35,319 bases of DNA from Limisphaera sp. (lineage in GTDB: Bacteria; Verrucomicrobiota; Verrucomicrobiia; Limisphaerales; Limisphaeraceae): contig JAOADM010000010.1 of NCBI GenBank assembly GCA_026417315.1, positions 1 to 35,319 of the forward strand. Direction: 5' to 3'. Below are positions 8,015 through 16,872 of the stretch, piece by piece. The notes below the pieces were generated by a model that was given only the letters and a program-made list of their open reading frames with translations, ran no database searches and was not told the origin of the DNA. Each line of letters starts with the position of its first letter. The stretch's first letter is position 1. Position numbers and translations under genes: made by a program.

Positions 8015-8629
8015 TCACCCCCGCCACCTCCGGATGCGACCACCCGGGGCGGGGAGGGAACAACGCATCGTGACGCGGCAGCGCAGCACTGCGGGGCGAG
8101 GCCCTGCCAAGCTGCGATCGCAGCGGCTTTCTCACGTCTTCCCCGCCACCAGGGGGACATGCTGATAACGCCGGCCAGGAAGTTTGGCGGTCGGCGGTTT
8201 CCTTCTGTTCCGGCAGATTCGCGCGGGTCGTTGCGGCCATGTCCGACGATCGGGTTTTCGGGCGGGAGTCGGCATGCATCAGCGCGGAGGCGTCCTTCAA
8301 CCCCGACTTGTGATTCTTTCGCAGTAGCATCAGCGTCAGGACAGCGCCATCCGACTCGATCCCGCCTGAGCCGGTTTCTCCTCGCTCCGCCAAAAGGGGC
8401 AGATCTCGAGCGTCGGGGGCTGCGAGTGCACGGACCCGCCACCCCAAGGGACAACCTGTCTTTGTGAAGTGGATCAGGGCACCGGCGCCGGCCGGCCCCC
8501 ACGTGCCCCCGGGCCCCCCTCTCGGATCGATTTCCACGAACCGGGGTCGCGGGCCTGGGTTCTTGCCAGCGTGCACTCGACAGTTCTGCCCCGGCTGTGC
8601 TCTGATCGCAGCGGGCAGGCGACCAGAAC
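8015..8629. other. 615-bp region without a convincing gene
   Basis: A GC hairpin just after rpsR (8019-8025 pairing with 8048-8054) may end that operon, but no T-run follows. Overlapping frames on both strands give Arg/Pro/Ala-rich translations with no recognisable domain. The stretch 8290-8345 is less GC-rich than its surroundings and, in the minus frame, gives a less biased peptide, which may be a gene relic. I see no tRNA or known small RNA. Confidence 0.5.
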
Positions 8630-9073
8630 ATGAAACCGACCTGTGTGGCCCCGTTCGAAATGACCGTGCGGGTGAAACCCGAGGACATCGATCCTCTGGG
8701 CCATGTGAACAACGTGGTGTACCTGCGGTGGGCGCAAGAGGTGGCCGTGGCCCATTGGCAGGCCCATGCGCCGGCAGAGGCACAAGCGCGGCTGGTCTGG
8801 GTGGTCTTGCGTCATGAGGTGGATTACAAACATCCGGCGCGACCGGGCGACACCGTCAAGCTGCGCACGTGGGTGGGGGCAGCGTCGCGATTTCGGTTTG
8901 AACGCTTCACAGAGATGACGCGGGCGCCGGACGGCAGGCTGCTCGCTCACGTCCGTACCTTGTGGTGCCCGTTGGACCGGGCAACCGGACGACTGGCCGA
9001 GGTGGGTTCCGAAGTCCGGAGTTTGTTCTCCACGGGGGCGGGTCCGGTCCGGGTGCAGCGCGAACCGGTGTGA
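8630..9073 (+). CDS. Acyl-CoA thioesterase, hotdog fold (4HBT/YbgC-like)
   Basis: A 147-residue single-domain hotdog protein. The family signature is near the N-terminus: DPLGHVNNVVYLRWAQE, with Asp21 and the HVNN motif (His25) expected at the active site. RLVWVVLRHEVDYKHPARPGD is the usual second strand region. Such enzymes hydrolyse acyl-CoA or acyl-ACP thioesters in the cytoplasm; the substrate is not predictable from sequence. The ATG at 8630 is preceded by a weak AGGCGA. It stands alone and converges on the phospholipid acyltransferase fusion; both concern acyl chains, but a functional link is speculative. Confidence 0.88.
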   Translation: MKPTCVAPFEMTVRVKPEDIDPLGHVNNVVYLRWAQEVAVAHWQAHAPAEAQARLVWVVLRHEVDYKHPARPGDTVKLRTWVGAASRFRFERFTEMTRAPDGRLLAHVRTLWCPLDRATGRLAEVGSEVRSLFSTGAGPVRVQREPV

Positions 9074-9119
9074 ACGGTCGGTGGTTGGAGGGGGGAGCCA
9101 CACCGCGGGCCGGGCGAAG

Positions 9120-9148
9120 GAAAACGCCGCTGCCGGGCCCGGGGCGGC
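9120..9148 (-). terminator. Putative terminator of the LplT-Aas fusion gene
   Basis: On the minus strand, GCCGC (9148-9144) pairs with GCGGC (9130-9126) around a GC-rich, partly self-complementary centre, and GTTTTCC follows. It begins 3 bases after the stop codon at 9151. It could also stop transcripts from the convergent thioesterase gene. Confidence 0.4.
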
Positions 9149-9150
9149 CG

Positions 9151-12100
9151 CTATGGCCCGGACTCGACCGTGGTGGCGACGGCCCCGGCGAGTTGCCGGG
9201 CCAGCTGGCGCACCGCGCAGAGGTCGAGTTTGCCACTGCCCAACAGGGGAAACGCCTCGACGCGATAAAACTGGTCGGGGCGGGGCTTCCACAGGTTGGG
9301 CAGGGCCTGCGTGGTGGCCAGCTCCTGCAAGCACGCCCGCAGCCGGGATTCCTCCAGGCGATGCAACACCACAAGTCGTTCACCGCGCGACTCGTCGGGG
9401 ACACTGGTCACGACAAAGCAACGCTCGGTTGCACCGGCCAGTTCGTGCAAGACCTCCTCCACGCGCAGGTGCGGAACCATTTCACCCCCGATTTTGCTGA
9501 AACGTGCCAGCCGATCGGTCAAGTACACGAACCCGTCCTCGTCCAACCGCGCGATGTCGGCCGTGACGTACCACCCGTCCCGAAAAGCCGCAGCGGTCAG
9601 GTCGGGCCGCTTCCAATAACCCTCCATCACGTTGGGGCCGCGGACCAGCAGCAGGCCGGGCTGGTTGGCGGGCAACGGCTCGAAACTGCCCGGATCCACC
9701 ACGCGCACCGCCACCCCGGGCAGGGGCAGCCCCACGCTGCCGGGCTTGTGGCCCACTTGATGGAACCCCGGCGCCTGAAAGTCGGGCACGTTCACCGAGA
9801 CCACCGGACCGCATTCGGTGCAGCCGTACCCCTCGAGGGGTTGGACGCCGAAGGCTTCTGTGAAAGCACGCGCCAGCCGCGCCGGCAGTTTTTCCGCGCC
9901 GGTGACCACCAACCGCAAGGTTTGAAAATCCGCGGGGTTCACACCCCGCAGGTAGAACTGCAAAAAGGTGGGCGTGGCGATCAGCAACGTGAGCTGCCAG
10001 CGCCGGACCAGCTCCCCGATCGCCCTGGCGTCGACGGGATTCGGATGAAACACCACCGGCACGCCCAGGAGCGCGGGGAGGGTCAGCCCCACGGTGAAGC
10101 CGAAGGAGTGAAAGAAAGGCAGGATTCCCAGCAGCCGATCGTTTCGATCCAGCGCGATCACCCGGGCCACCTGCTCGATATTGGCAAGGATGTTCGCCTG
10201 AGACAGCACCGCGGCCTTGGGTTCGCCCGTGGAGCCGGAGGAGAAAACGAGCGTGGCCATGCGCCGGGTCGCCGTGGATGTCCGCGGAAGCACCGGTTTC
10301 CCGCCCAGCCACCGTTCCAGCATCCTTGCCGGGAAAAACCACGCTGCGACCGCGGCGAGCATTTTTTCCCAGGGTCGGATCCCCGCCAGCACGGATTCCA
10401 GGCACACCACCGGCACGGAGAGTTGCACGGGCATTTTCTGGAGAAACCGCTCCGAGCTGATGACGAACCGCAGGCCCGCCTGCTGGACGCACGCGGCCAG
10501 CGTGTCGGCGGCCAGCGTGTAATTCAAGTGAACCGGGACCTTGCCCGCCAGGACCAGCGCCCAATGGACAAGGGCCGCGGGCACGCAGGGTGGCAGCAAC
10601 ACGCCGACCCGCTCCTGGCTGCCCCAGTGCCGGCGAAGACGCCGCGCCACGAGCACGGCCCCCGTCACGACACGTGCACAGCTCAGCGACCCGCTGCGTT
10701 CGTCTGCCATGGCCAATCGCCACGGATGCCGCCGCGCCCGGGCCAGGAAACGTTGCGAGAGAGACGACCCGTGTCGAAACCGCCACTGCCATGCCTCTGC
10801 CCAGGCTTCTTGCACGGCCAGCCGCACTTGAAAGGCTGTGGCATGGCCGGGTAATGGGCGACCGAACACAATCGTGACCGGCTGGAGGAGCCGACGCGGC
10901 CACTTCACCTCGGTGCGCCGGCGCTGGAAGCTGAACGGGCTCCCCCAAACGCCCTCGAGGGCCACGGGCAGAATCGGTGCGTCCAACCCTTCCATGATTT
11001 TTTCCAGACCTCTTCGGAACGGCAGCAAGTGGCCCGTCCGCGTCATCTGTCCCTCGGGAAAAATGCAGACCAGTTCCCCCGCACGAATGGCCGCTCGCGC
11101 CTGCTCGAGCGATGCTCGAAGTGCGCGGGGGCCCAACTGCGGTGCAACCGGAATGACCCCCAAAGCCCGGGCCCAAAACTTCAGCCAGGGCTGTTCGTAG
11201 TGCCCATGATACATCAGGAAGCGAATCGGCCGTCCCACCGCGGCCCGCAGCAGCATCCAGTCCACCAGCGATTGATGATTCGAGGCCAACAGGGCCCCGC
11301 CTGTCTGGGGCACGTTCGCCCGGCCGAGGACGTGAACCGGATGCAGGGTGTGCACCAGAATCTTCTCCGCCAGTCGAATGAAGCTTTCCGGCATGGCCCA
11401 GACGAAGGCCGCCAGCCCCGCAAAACTCAGGGTGGCGCCGACCAGGAAGACGCCGCGCGGCCCGAGTCCCAGACCCGCGGTGAGCACGTAGTACAGCGGG
11501 CCGCCGGCCAGGACGATGCCCGCCCAACTCAGCAGGGCTGAAACCGCCAGCACGCCCCCCCGCCGCTCCGGCACCGGACGCGCCTGCAACAACGCGTTCA
11601 GGGGAACCACGTACAAGCCCCCGGCGAATCCGAGCCCTCCCACGGCCGCCACCGCACCGTAAAAACTCAGATCGGACATGCCCAGCACGGCGCCCAAAGC
11701 AGCCAGGCCCAGTGCGCCCACGGGCACCAGCGCCAGTTCGATGCGCCGCCCCGACACGTATCCCGCGGCCGCGCTGCCCAGGCCGATGCCCAGGGCCAGA
11801 CCGGCCTGCAACAAGCTGGTGTGCCATTCCGTTCCCCGCAGCACGTCCCGACAGTAAAAGATGAGTGCCGGTTGGAGCAGGGCCCCCAGAAACCACAAGT
11901 AATCCACCGCCAGCACACAGCTCAGTAACACCCGGTCCTTTCGCAACCATCGCCATTGCTGGAAGAACTCACTCCACGGATTCCACTGCAGCGGGCGTTC
12001 CGGGGCTGCCGCGGGCAGACGGCGAATCCCCAGACTGGCCACGGTCCCCACCGTGGCCAGCCCGACCAGGAGCCACCCGGACGCCGCCTGGTGCGTGCCC

Positions 12101-12636
12101 CAAAGGCTCATGAGCCCGCCCGCGGCCATCGTGCCCAGGATGATCGCCAAGAAGGTTCCCAACCCGAGCCATCCGTTGCCCCAGGAGAGTCGGGACTCGG
12201 GCAGCAGCTCGGGCAGCAGACCGTACTTGGTGGGGCCGAACAAGGCGCTCTGCGTGCTCATGAGAAAGACCGCCACCAGCATGAGCGGAATCGAAACCCA
12301 GCTCAGCGCCGCAGTGGCCAGCAGCATGACCCCGATTTCGGCCACTTTCACGCCCACGCAGACCGTCCGCTTGCTGAACCGGTCGGCCAACCACCCGCCG
12401 AGCATCGAGAACACCAGGAACGGCACGGCAAACAGGGCATTCACCAGGGGCACGAACGCCTGTTCCCGGGCCTGCGACAGCCCCATCCCCAGCGCCAGAT
12501 ACAGAACCAGGAACTTGTGCAGATTGTCGCTGAAAGCGCCTTGGAACTGCGCGATCCAGAGGCAAATGAAACTGCGGCGATCCTCTTGGGGACCCACGGA
12601 GGAAGAAGGCGACGCCAACGGGCTCGGGGGGTTCAT
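9151..12636 (-). CDS. LplT-like transporter / PlsC acyltransferase / acyl-ACP synthetase fusion (Aas-type)
   Basis: A 1161-residue fusion. Residues about 20-420 form a 12-TM major-facilitator domain resembling the lysophospholipid flippase LplT (FSDNLHKFLVLYLAL, GGWLADRFSKR). Residues about 430-630 are a PlsC-type acyltransferase with NHQSLVDWM (HX4D, His near 452) and FPEGQMTRTG. Residues about 660-1161 are an adenylate-forming acyl-ACP/CoA synthetase with SSGSTGEPK (about 796), GYGCTECGP (about 935) and catalytic Lys near 1136 in LGSGKLDL. In E. coli, lplT and aas are adjacent genes that import and re-acylate lysophospholipid. All motifs are intact. I start at ATG 12636, just before the first recognisable residues; the frame continues open upstream. 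Confidence 0.9.
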   Translation of the reverse strand: MNPPSPLASPSSSVGPQEDRRSFICLWIAQFQGAFSDNLHKFLVLYLALGMGLSQAREQAFVPLVNALFAVPFLVFSMLGGWLADRFSKRTVCVGVKVAEIGVMLLATAALSWVSIPLMLVAVFLMSTQSALFGPTKYGLLPELLPESRLSWGNGWLGLGTFLAIILGTMAAGGLMSLWGTHQAASGWLLVGLATVGTVASLGIRRLPAAAPERPLQWNPWSEFFQQWRWLRKDRVLLSCVLAVDYLWFLGALLQPALIFYCRDVLRGTEWHTSLLQAGLALGIGLGSAAAGYVSGRRIELALVPVGALGLAALGAVLGMSDLSFYGAVAAVGGLGFAGGLYVVPLNALLQARPVPERRGGVLAVSALLSWAGIVLAGGPLYYVLTAGLGLGPRGVFLVGATLSFAGLAAFVWAMPESFIRLAEKILVHTLHPVHVLGRANVPQTGGALLASNHQSLVDWMLLRAAVGRPIRFLMYHGHYEQPWLKFWARALGVIPVAPQLGPRALRASLEQARAAIRAGELVCIFPEGQMTRTGHLLPFRRGLEKIMEGLDAPILPVALEGVWGSPFSFQRRRTEVKWPRRLLQPVTIVFGRPLPGHATAFQVRLAVQEAWAEAWQWRFRHGSSLSQRFLARARRHPWRLAMADERSGSLSCARVVTGAVLVARRLRRHWGSQERVGVLLPPCVPAALVHWALVLAGKVPVHLNYTLAADTLAACVQQAGLRFVISSERFLQKMPVQLSVPVVCLESVLAGIRPWEKMLAAVAAWFFPARMLERWLGGKPVLPRTSTATRRMATLVFSSGSTGEPKAAVLSQANILANIEQVARVIALDRNDRLLGILPFFHSFGFTVGLTLPALLGVPVVFHPNPVDARAIGELVRRWQLTLLIATPTFLQFYLRGVNPADFQTLRLVVTGAEKLPARLARAFTEAFGVQPLEGYGCTECGPVVSVNVPDFQAPGFHQVGHKPGSVGLPLPGVAVRVVDPGSFEPLPANQPGLLLVRGPNVMEGYWKRPDLTAAAFRDGWYVTADIARLDEDGFVYLTDRLARFSKIGGEMVPHLRVEEVLHELAGATERCFVVTSVPDESRGERLVVLHRLEESRLRACLQELATTQALPNLWKPRPDQFYRVEAFPLLGSGKLDLCAVRQLARQLAGAVATTVESGP

Positions 12637-13335
12637 GAGACCAGGGCTTCGGCGCCGGTGTTCCGGGTGCAGCAGCCCGTCTCCGGGACGTGCCGAGGGA
12701 AAGCCCGGCGAGGAGGCCGACGACTCCGGCCGTCCGGCGACGCTCCCGTTGGGGCTTTGACCACGCCTTTCATAGGGAGTTGTCGCCGCATACATTAGCC
12801 CAGGCCGGGGCGTTTGGAAACCCCGGAGGGCTGTTGTACCTCGAAAAAAGCAGGTTCTCCAACTGCCGCCAGCTCCCGGCATGAGCCGGCGCAGCATGCG
12901 GAGGCCGCGTCGCGGCGCCCCCGGTGCCGGGCTCGGAGCTCAAGGACGCTGCTGTTGGATGGTGGGCTCTCCGCCGGGGTTCGCCAGGACGCCGGAAGAC
13001 GCCTGCCACCTCGAGTCCGTTGCGGAATTCGAGCTCTCCACTCAACCCCGGACGATCCCGCGGCCAACCGGCTCGCCCCCGGAGGTGCACGCTCGGGCTT
13101 TGCACGTGGTCGAGCGCGCCCCAAAGACGCCGGCCCTCGCAGGTGGTCGCAGGATCGAACCTGGCGGGGGATGCGAATTTCGGCACCTGCAGAAAACCGC
13201 GGCGTGTTGTGGAAAGAGGAGGCTCGGTGGGCTCCGGGCTGCGTGCGACCTTTGACCCGCCGAACCCCGGAGGCTGCAGGTCCGGAGGCTCACGTCGGAC
13301 GCGGCAGCGGGTTGTCAGGGACGGCCCGTCTGCCT
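12637..13335. other. 699-bp region without a convincing gene
   Basis: Open frames on both strands are Arg/Pro/Gly-rich with no family resemblance, and I treat them as GC-driven. A weak minus-strand promoter may lie at 12833-12862 (TTGGAG, 18 bases, TACAAC), about 190 bases before the LplT-Aas start. The right part is the 3' flank of the pectin operon; I see no hairpin with a T-run there. No RNA gene recognised. Confidence 0.45.
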
Positions 13336-14295
13336 TCAACGAGATTCCGACGCGTCTTGAAACACACGTTTCAAGTACGCCACGTTCGCGCCAAAATTGG
13401 CTCGCACATCGCGCGGGTTGCGGGCGTCCCGCGATCGTTCCACGACCAACCAACCCCGCCAGCCCAACCGGTCGAGGGCGCGCTTGATCCGCGGCAGGTC
13501 GAGCCCGGGGTCATGCTCGAGAAGCACGCCATCTTCGTTGGTGGCGTGGATTTGCACGAGCCGCTCGGCTCCCAGCGTCTCCAGTTCCGTGACCACGTCC
13601 CGCCCGTGCTTGAGCGCCTGGGCGAAATTGAAATAGCTCCGCACGGCCGGGGAGCCGACCGCTTCCAGCAGGCGCACTTCGTCCGCAGCAGGCAGGGACG
13701 TCTCCACGCCAATCACCACCCCGGCCGGCTCGGCAAGGCGGGCGGCCAGCCGAAGTCGCTCCACCACGGCCGGGCGAAGGTGCGGATTCTGTTGCAGGTC
13801 GGACGGCACACCCAGGGGCAGGAACAGCACGCGGACCCCCAACGCCCGGGCGGTGCGAACCGCGTCTTCGAGCATGCGCGCCACGGTGGGACGCTCGGCG
13901 AAGGACTGGGCGTAGAAGCCCGACATGGCGATGGAACAGATGGCCACGCCGTGCTCCCGGGCGGCAGCGAGGAACTCGGCTTGCACTTCCGGCCGCGCCA
14001 GCGCGTTGTCAAAGGTCTCCCGCTGCCCCAGCGGGCCCATGTCCACCTCCAGCCCGTCAGCGCCCAATTCGCGGGCCAGGCTGAACGCGCGCACCTTTTG
14101 GCGCTGGAGGATCATCCAGTCACATACCGCCACGCGATAGCGGGGCTTTGAAGCCGCAGGGGATTCGCCCTGACCCCCGAGGCGCGAGGCGGTCCAGCCC
14201 AGCAGGGTCAGGCCGCCGAGCTGCTTGAGAAAACGCCGGCGGGATGGCCCATGCGCTTCGGGGGAGAGAGGCACGGATTGCGGTTGCGGGTTCAT
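13336..14295 (-). CDS. Tat-exported sugar phosphate isomerase/epimerase-like TIM barrel
   Basis: A 319-residue protein. Residues 18-24 (SRRRFLK) followed by a hydrophobic stretch (LGGLTLLG) form a twin-arginine export signal, so it should be folded in the cytoplasm and exported. The rest is a xylose-isomerase-like/AP-endonuclease-2-like TIM barrel, with likely metal ligands in VIGVETSLP, VQIHATNEDG and WLVVERSRD. Such exported epimerase-like proteins are frequent in Verrucomicrobiota and Planctomycetota and mostly lack a defined substrate. It is last in the pectin operon, 39 bases after the lyase gene, so a role in uronate or deoxysugar conversion is likely but inferred. Confidence 0.85.
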   Translation of the reverse strand: MNPQPQSVPLSPEAHGPSRRRFLKQLGGLTLLGWTASRLGGQGESPAASKPRYRVAVCDWMILQRQKVRAFSLARELGADGLEVDMGPLGQRETFDNALARPEVQAEFLAAAREHGVAICSIAMSGFYAQSFAERPTVARMLEDAVRTARALGVRVLFLPLGVPSDLQQNPHLRPAVVERLRLAARLAEPAGVVIGVETSLPAADEVRLLEAVGSPAVRSYFNFAQALKHGRDVVTELETLGAERLVQIHATNEDGVLLEHDPGLDLPRIKRALDRLGWRGWLVVERSRDARNPRDVRANFGANVAYLKRVFQDASESR

Positions 14296-14334
14296 GGACG
14301 GCTGGGACTGGAGAAGGACGGTTGCGGGGAGGCC

Positions 14335-16104
14335 TCACCGCGTGGGGTGCATTCGCGGGTCCAGATTGTTGCGGAGGTCGGTCCAATCCCGGGCAGGGGC
14401 GCGGGGGTCCAGACCGTTGATGAAGTCTTCAATGTTGGTGTAGCCGTCGCCGTTGAGGTCGTTGGTCGCGTCGGCGGGATCGCGCGGGTCCAGGCCATGG
14501 GCCAGTTCCCATGCATCCGGCATTCCGTCGCCGTCCGTGTCGACATATGGTTCGCCGCGGTAGTTGGGGTAACCGCCGACTTCGTCCGGGTGAGTAATGA
14601 TGCCGAGGGGCACGAGTCGCTCGATGTTGGCGATCGTCGCCTCCGTGTATCCCACCGTTCGCAACAGCTCGCGCAGTCCGGGCCAGGGCCGCGCCCCGGA
14701 GGCTTGTCCGGACCGCACCATCCCGATGATTCGTGCGTCCACGGCATCGCGCCGGGGCAGGGTGGCGCCCGCGTGGCGCAACACCTCCTCGAACGCCTCG
14801 GCGGCCGATTGCACCCGCAGCGGGGCATGGGGAAAGGGTTTCTCCGTCCGGATGCGCCGCAACACCTCGGGCAGCGGATCTCGAACCGGATCCGGTTGGA
14901 CGCCCCCGTGCCAATTGTCCCGCGTCACGCGCGGGTTGTCCTCGACCACGTTGCCCTGCACGAAGGCGAGGCCGAAGTTGTCCAGATTGGTCCGGCTGCG
15001 TTCGGACTCGGGTTTGAGAATGCGCCAGGCCACCGGTTGGTCGCGCGGCGTGGCCGGGCCCGGCTTGAAGTAATTGTTGAGAATGGTGAAGTAGCTCCGG
15101 TGATCGCCGCCATCGATGGTGCGGTGGACCCAGTTGAAGAGCACGTTGTTGACGAAGGTAAAATCGCCGTACATTCCCACACTGGGGTTGCGCCCGCTGT
15201 TACAGGCCCAGAGGTTGTGGTGGAAGGTGCTGTTGAGACCTCCCAGGGTGCTGCCGAACGCGTGATTGTAGGTGTTGAGGGCCTCGCTGAAGATGGAATA
15301 CTGGATGGTCAGATTGACCGTGGGCAGCTTCAGCTCCGGGGTGGTCGGGTCGCCGTCGTGGTCATACATGTGACGATACAAGGACATGTTCTCGTCCAGC
15401 CCCCAGCTGGCGGAGACATGGTCGAGGATGATGTTGCCCACCGGATTCCCGCCCAGGGCATCGTCCCGTTCTCCCACCCAGACCTGGCCGCGTCGAAACC
15501 GCATGTGCCGGATCACCACGTCGTGGGTGTCAATGTGAACACTGGCCCCGGCAATGCACACGCCATCGCCGGGTGCCGTGTTGCCGGCGATGGTGATGTA
15601 CGGCGCCCGAATGCGGACGGGCGATTCCAACCGAATGATCCCTGCCACGTTGAACACCACGATCCGCGGACCGCCCGCCTCGCAGGCCTCCCGGAACGTT
15701 CCCGGACCGCGGTCGGCCAGATTCGTCACCACGAACACCCTTCCGCCGCGGCCGCCGAAACTGTACATGCCGCCGCCCCAGGCCCCCGGGAAGGCGGGAA
15801 TCCTGGCCTGCGGCAAATCCGCCGGCACGGCTGCGCCGGGTCGATACGGTTTGCCCCTGGCCGCCCATTCTTGCACCTCCGGCAGGGCCCGCTGCCAGGC
15901 TGCGTCTGCGAGTCGGCGGGCCTCGGCCTGACGCCGCTGGGCCTCGGCGGCCACATCGGCAGGAATCCGCGGATACTGCGCCGCAGCCCAGAAGCCGCTC
16001 AAGCCCACTGCGAATCCCAGCAACCGGGCCGGTGACGCAAAGCGCCCTGGCTTCGGATGTGACTTCGTTTGGTTCAGACCGCAGAAGGAAGTTGACCGGT
16101 GCAT
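14335..16104 (-). CDS. Pectate-lyase-like polysaccharide lyase with calcium-binding tail
   Basis: A 589-residue secreted protein. A signal-like hydrophobic segment (LLGFAVGLSGFWAAA) lies at about residues 28-42. The body is a right-handed parallel beta-helix of the pectate lyase type: FPGAWGGGMYSFGGRGG, VTNLADRGPGTFREA, ITIAGNTAPGDGV, VVIRHMRFR, ILDHVSASWGLDE. Pectate lyases cleave polygalacturonate by beta-elimination. Residues about 515-565 contain two Asp-rich calcium-binding-like motifs (DTDGDGMPDAWE, DLNGDGYTNIEDF), common at the C-termini of secreted enzymes in this phylum. It starts 12 bases after the DUF3826 gene. Exact lyase family and substrate are not determinable by eye. Confidence 0.85.
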   Translation of the reverse strand: MHRSTSFCGLNQTKSHPKPGRFASPARLLGFAVGLSGFWAAAQYPRIPADVAAEAQRRQAEARRLADAAWQRALPEVQEWAARGKPYRPGAAVPADLPQARIPAFPGAWGGGMYSFGGRGGRVFVVTNLADRGPGTFREACEAGGPRIVVFNVAGIIRLESPVRIRAPYITIAGNTAPGDGVCIAGASVHIDTHDVVIRHMRFRRGQVWVGERDDALGGNPVGNIILDHVSASWGLDENMSLYRHMYDHDGDPTTPELKLPTVNLTIQYSIFSEALNTYNHAFGSTLGGLNSTFHHNLWACNSGRNPSVGMYGDFTFVNNVLFNWVHRTIDGGDHRSYFTILNNYFKPGPATPRDQPVAWRILKPESERSRTNLDNFGLAFVQGNVVEDNPRVTRDNWHGGVQPDPVRDPLPEVLRRIRTEKPFPHAPLRVQSAAEAFEEVLRHAGATLPRRDAVDARIIGMVRSGQASGARPWPGLRELLRTVGYTEATIANIERLVPLGIITHPDEVGGYPNYRGEPYVDTDGDGMPDAWELAHGLDPRDPADATNDLNGDGYTNIEDFINGLDPRAPARDWTDLRNNLDPRMHPTR

Positions 16105-16116
16105 GACTGGATCTGC

Positions 16117-16872
16117 TTACTCCGCAGGGGCCGGGGCGGACGCCGGTGCCTTCGAGGCCTCGCGCAGTCGGCGTTCGGCCGCCTTGAGGTCGTAGCCGGC
16201 CGCGGACAGGTAGTTGTTGATGCGGCCCTTGTAACGATTGAACACTGCGTGTTTTTCGCGGGCCGTGCCCTCGTCCATGGCCAGTTCGCGGGCTTCCAGC
16301 AGCCACGAACGAATCTGCTGCTTTTGCGACTCGCTCAGTTCCGGCAAAAGACGGAGATACGCCCGGTAGGTCACCTCGACCAGATTGTAGGTCATGCCGT
16401 CCTTCACCTGATCCACTTGTGCGGGGGTGAGCTCGCGGGCCAGCGCCTGGACGAAGTTCGTGTGCAACGCATCCAGTTGGTGCCGCGTGGCCTGCCGGAT
16501 CCGACTTTCTTCTGCGGCCCGGTCGGGGGCGCCCGGGGAGGCGTCTTTGAGGGATCGGAGCGCTACGTCGCGCTGATCATGGAGGTCGCGCAGGTTTCGA
16601 TAGTGACGCATCAGAAGGGCGTGGACGCGGTTGGAAGTGTCGAGGTCCTGCAACTGCAGCGGCCGCAGAATGCGCTCGGCCCGGGTTGCGATGGTCTGAC
16701 GGTAGGCCTCCTCCTCCGGTGCACCGGGAGCAGACAGGCCGGGTTCGGCGGCCCCGGCTCCGGCAAGCAATCGGCCCAGCAGAAACACGAAGCCGAGGAT
16801 TCTTCCAGACCGGTGGCCGGGCGGAATCCGGTTTCGGCGGGGTTGTTCGCGATCGGCGGATACGAGTTTCAT
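16117..16872 (-). CDS. DUF3826 domain-containing secreted protein
   Basis: A 251-residue protein with a probable signal peptide (Arg-rich start, hydrophobic GRILGFVFLLGRLLAGAGAA, cleavage near residue 42). The mature part is mostly helical and matches the pattern I associate with DUF3826: RVHALLMRHYRNLRDLHDQR, LTPAQVDQVKDGMTYNLVEV, WLLEAREXAMD-like, EKHAVFNRYKGRINNYLSAA. The family has no established function but recurs in polysaccharide-utilisation loci, particularly for pectin. The start at 16872 overlaps the upstream stop as ATGA, which settles it over an upstream in-frame ATG at 16962. Operon position between the sialidase-fold and lyase genes suggests an accessory role in rhamnogalacturonan processing. 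Confidence 0.85.
   Translation of the reverse strand: MKLVSADREQPRRNRIPPGHRSGRILGFVFLLGRLLAGAGAAEPGLSAPGAPEEEAYRQTIATRAERILRPLQLQDLDTSNRVHALLMRHYRNLRDLHDQRDVALRSLKDASPGAPDRAAEESRIRQATRHQLDALHTNFVQALARELTPAQVDQVKDGMTYNLVEVTYRAYLRLLPELSESQKQQIRSWLLEARELAMDEGTAREKHAVFNRYKGRINNYLSAAGYDLKAAERRLREASKAPASAPAPAE

Noticed and set aside
8004-8783. Minus-strand frame across the rpsR-thioesterase gap
   Set aside because: It overlaps the start of the thioesterase and the end of rpsR, lacks a ribosome binding site and has no family signature; only a short part looks unbiased.
8962-10854. 630-codon plus-strand frame opposite the LplT-Aas fusion
   Set aside because: It mirrors the AMP-binding and acyltransferase domains on the other strand and has no recognisable motif.
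12770-13453. 227-codon minus-strand frame upstream of the LplT-Aas gene
   Set aside because: Its translation is Arg/Pro/Gly-rich without a domain, and it overlaps the 3' end of the epimerase gene in another frame.
14251-16035. 594-codon plus-strand frame opposite the pectate-lyase-like gene
   Set aside because: It is antisense to the beta-helix and calcium-binding motifs and shows no domain of its own.
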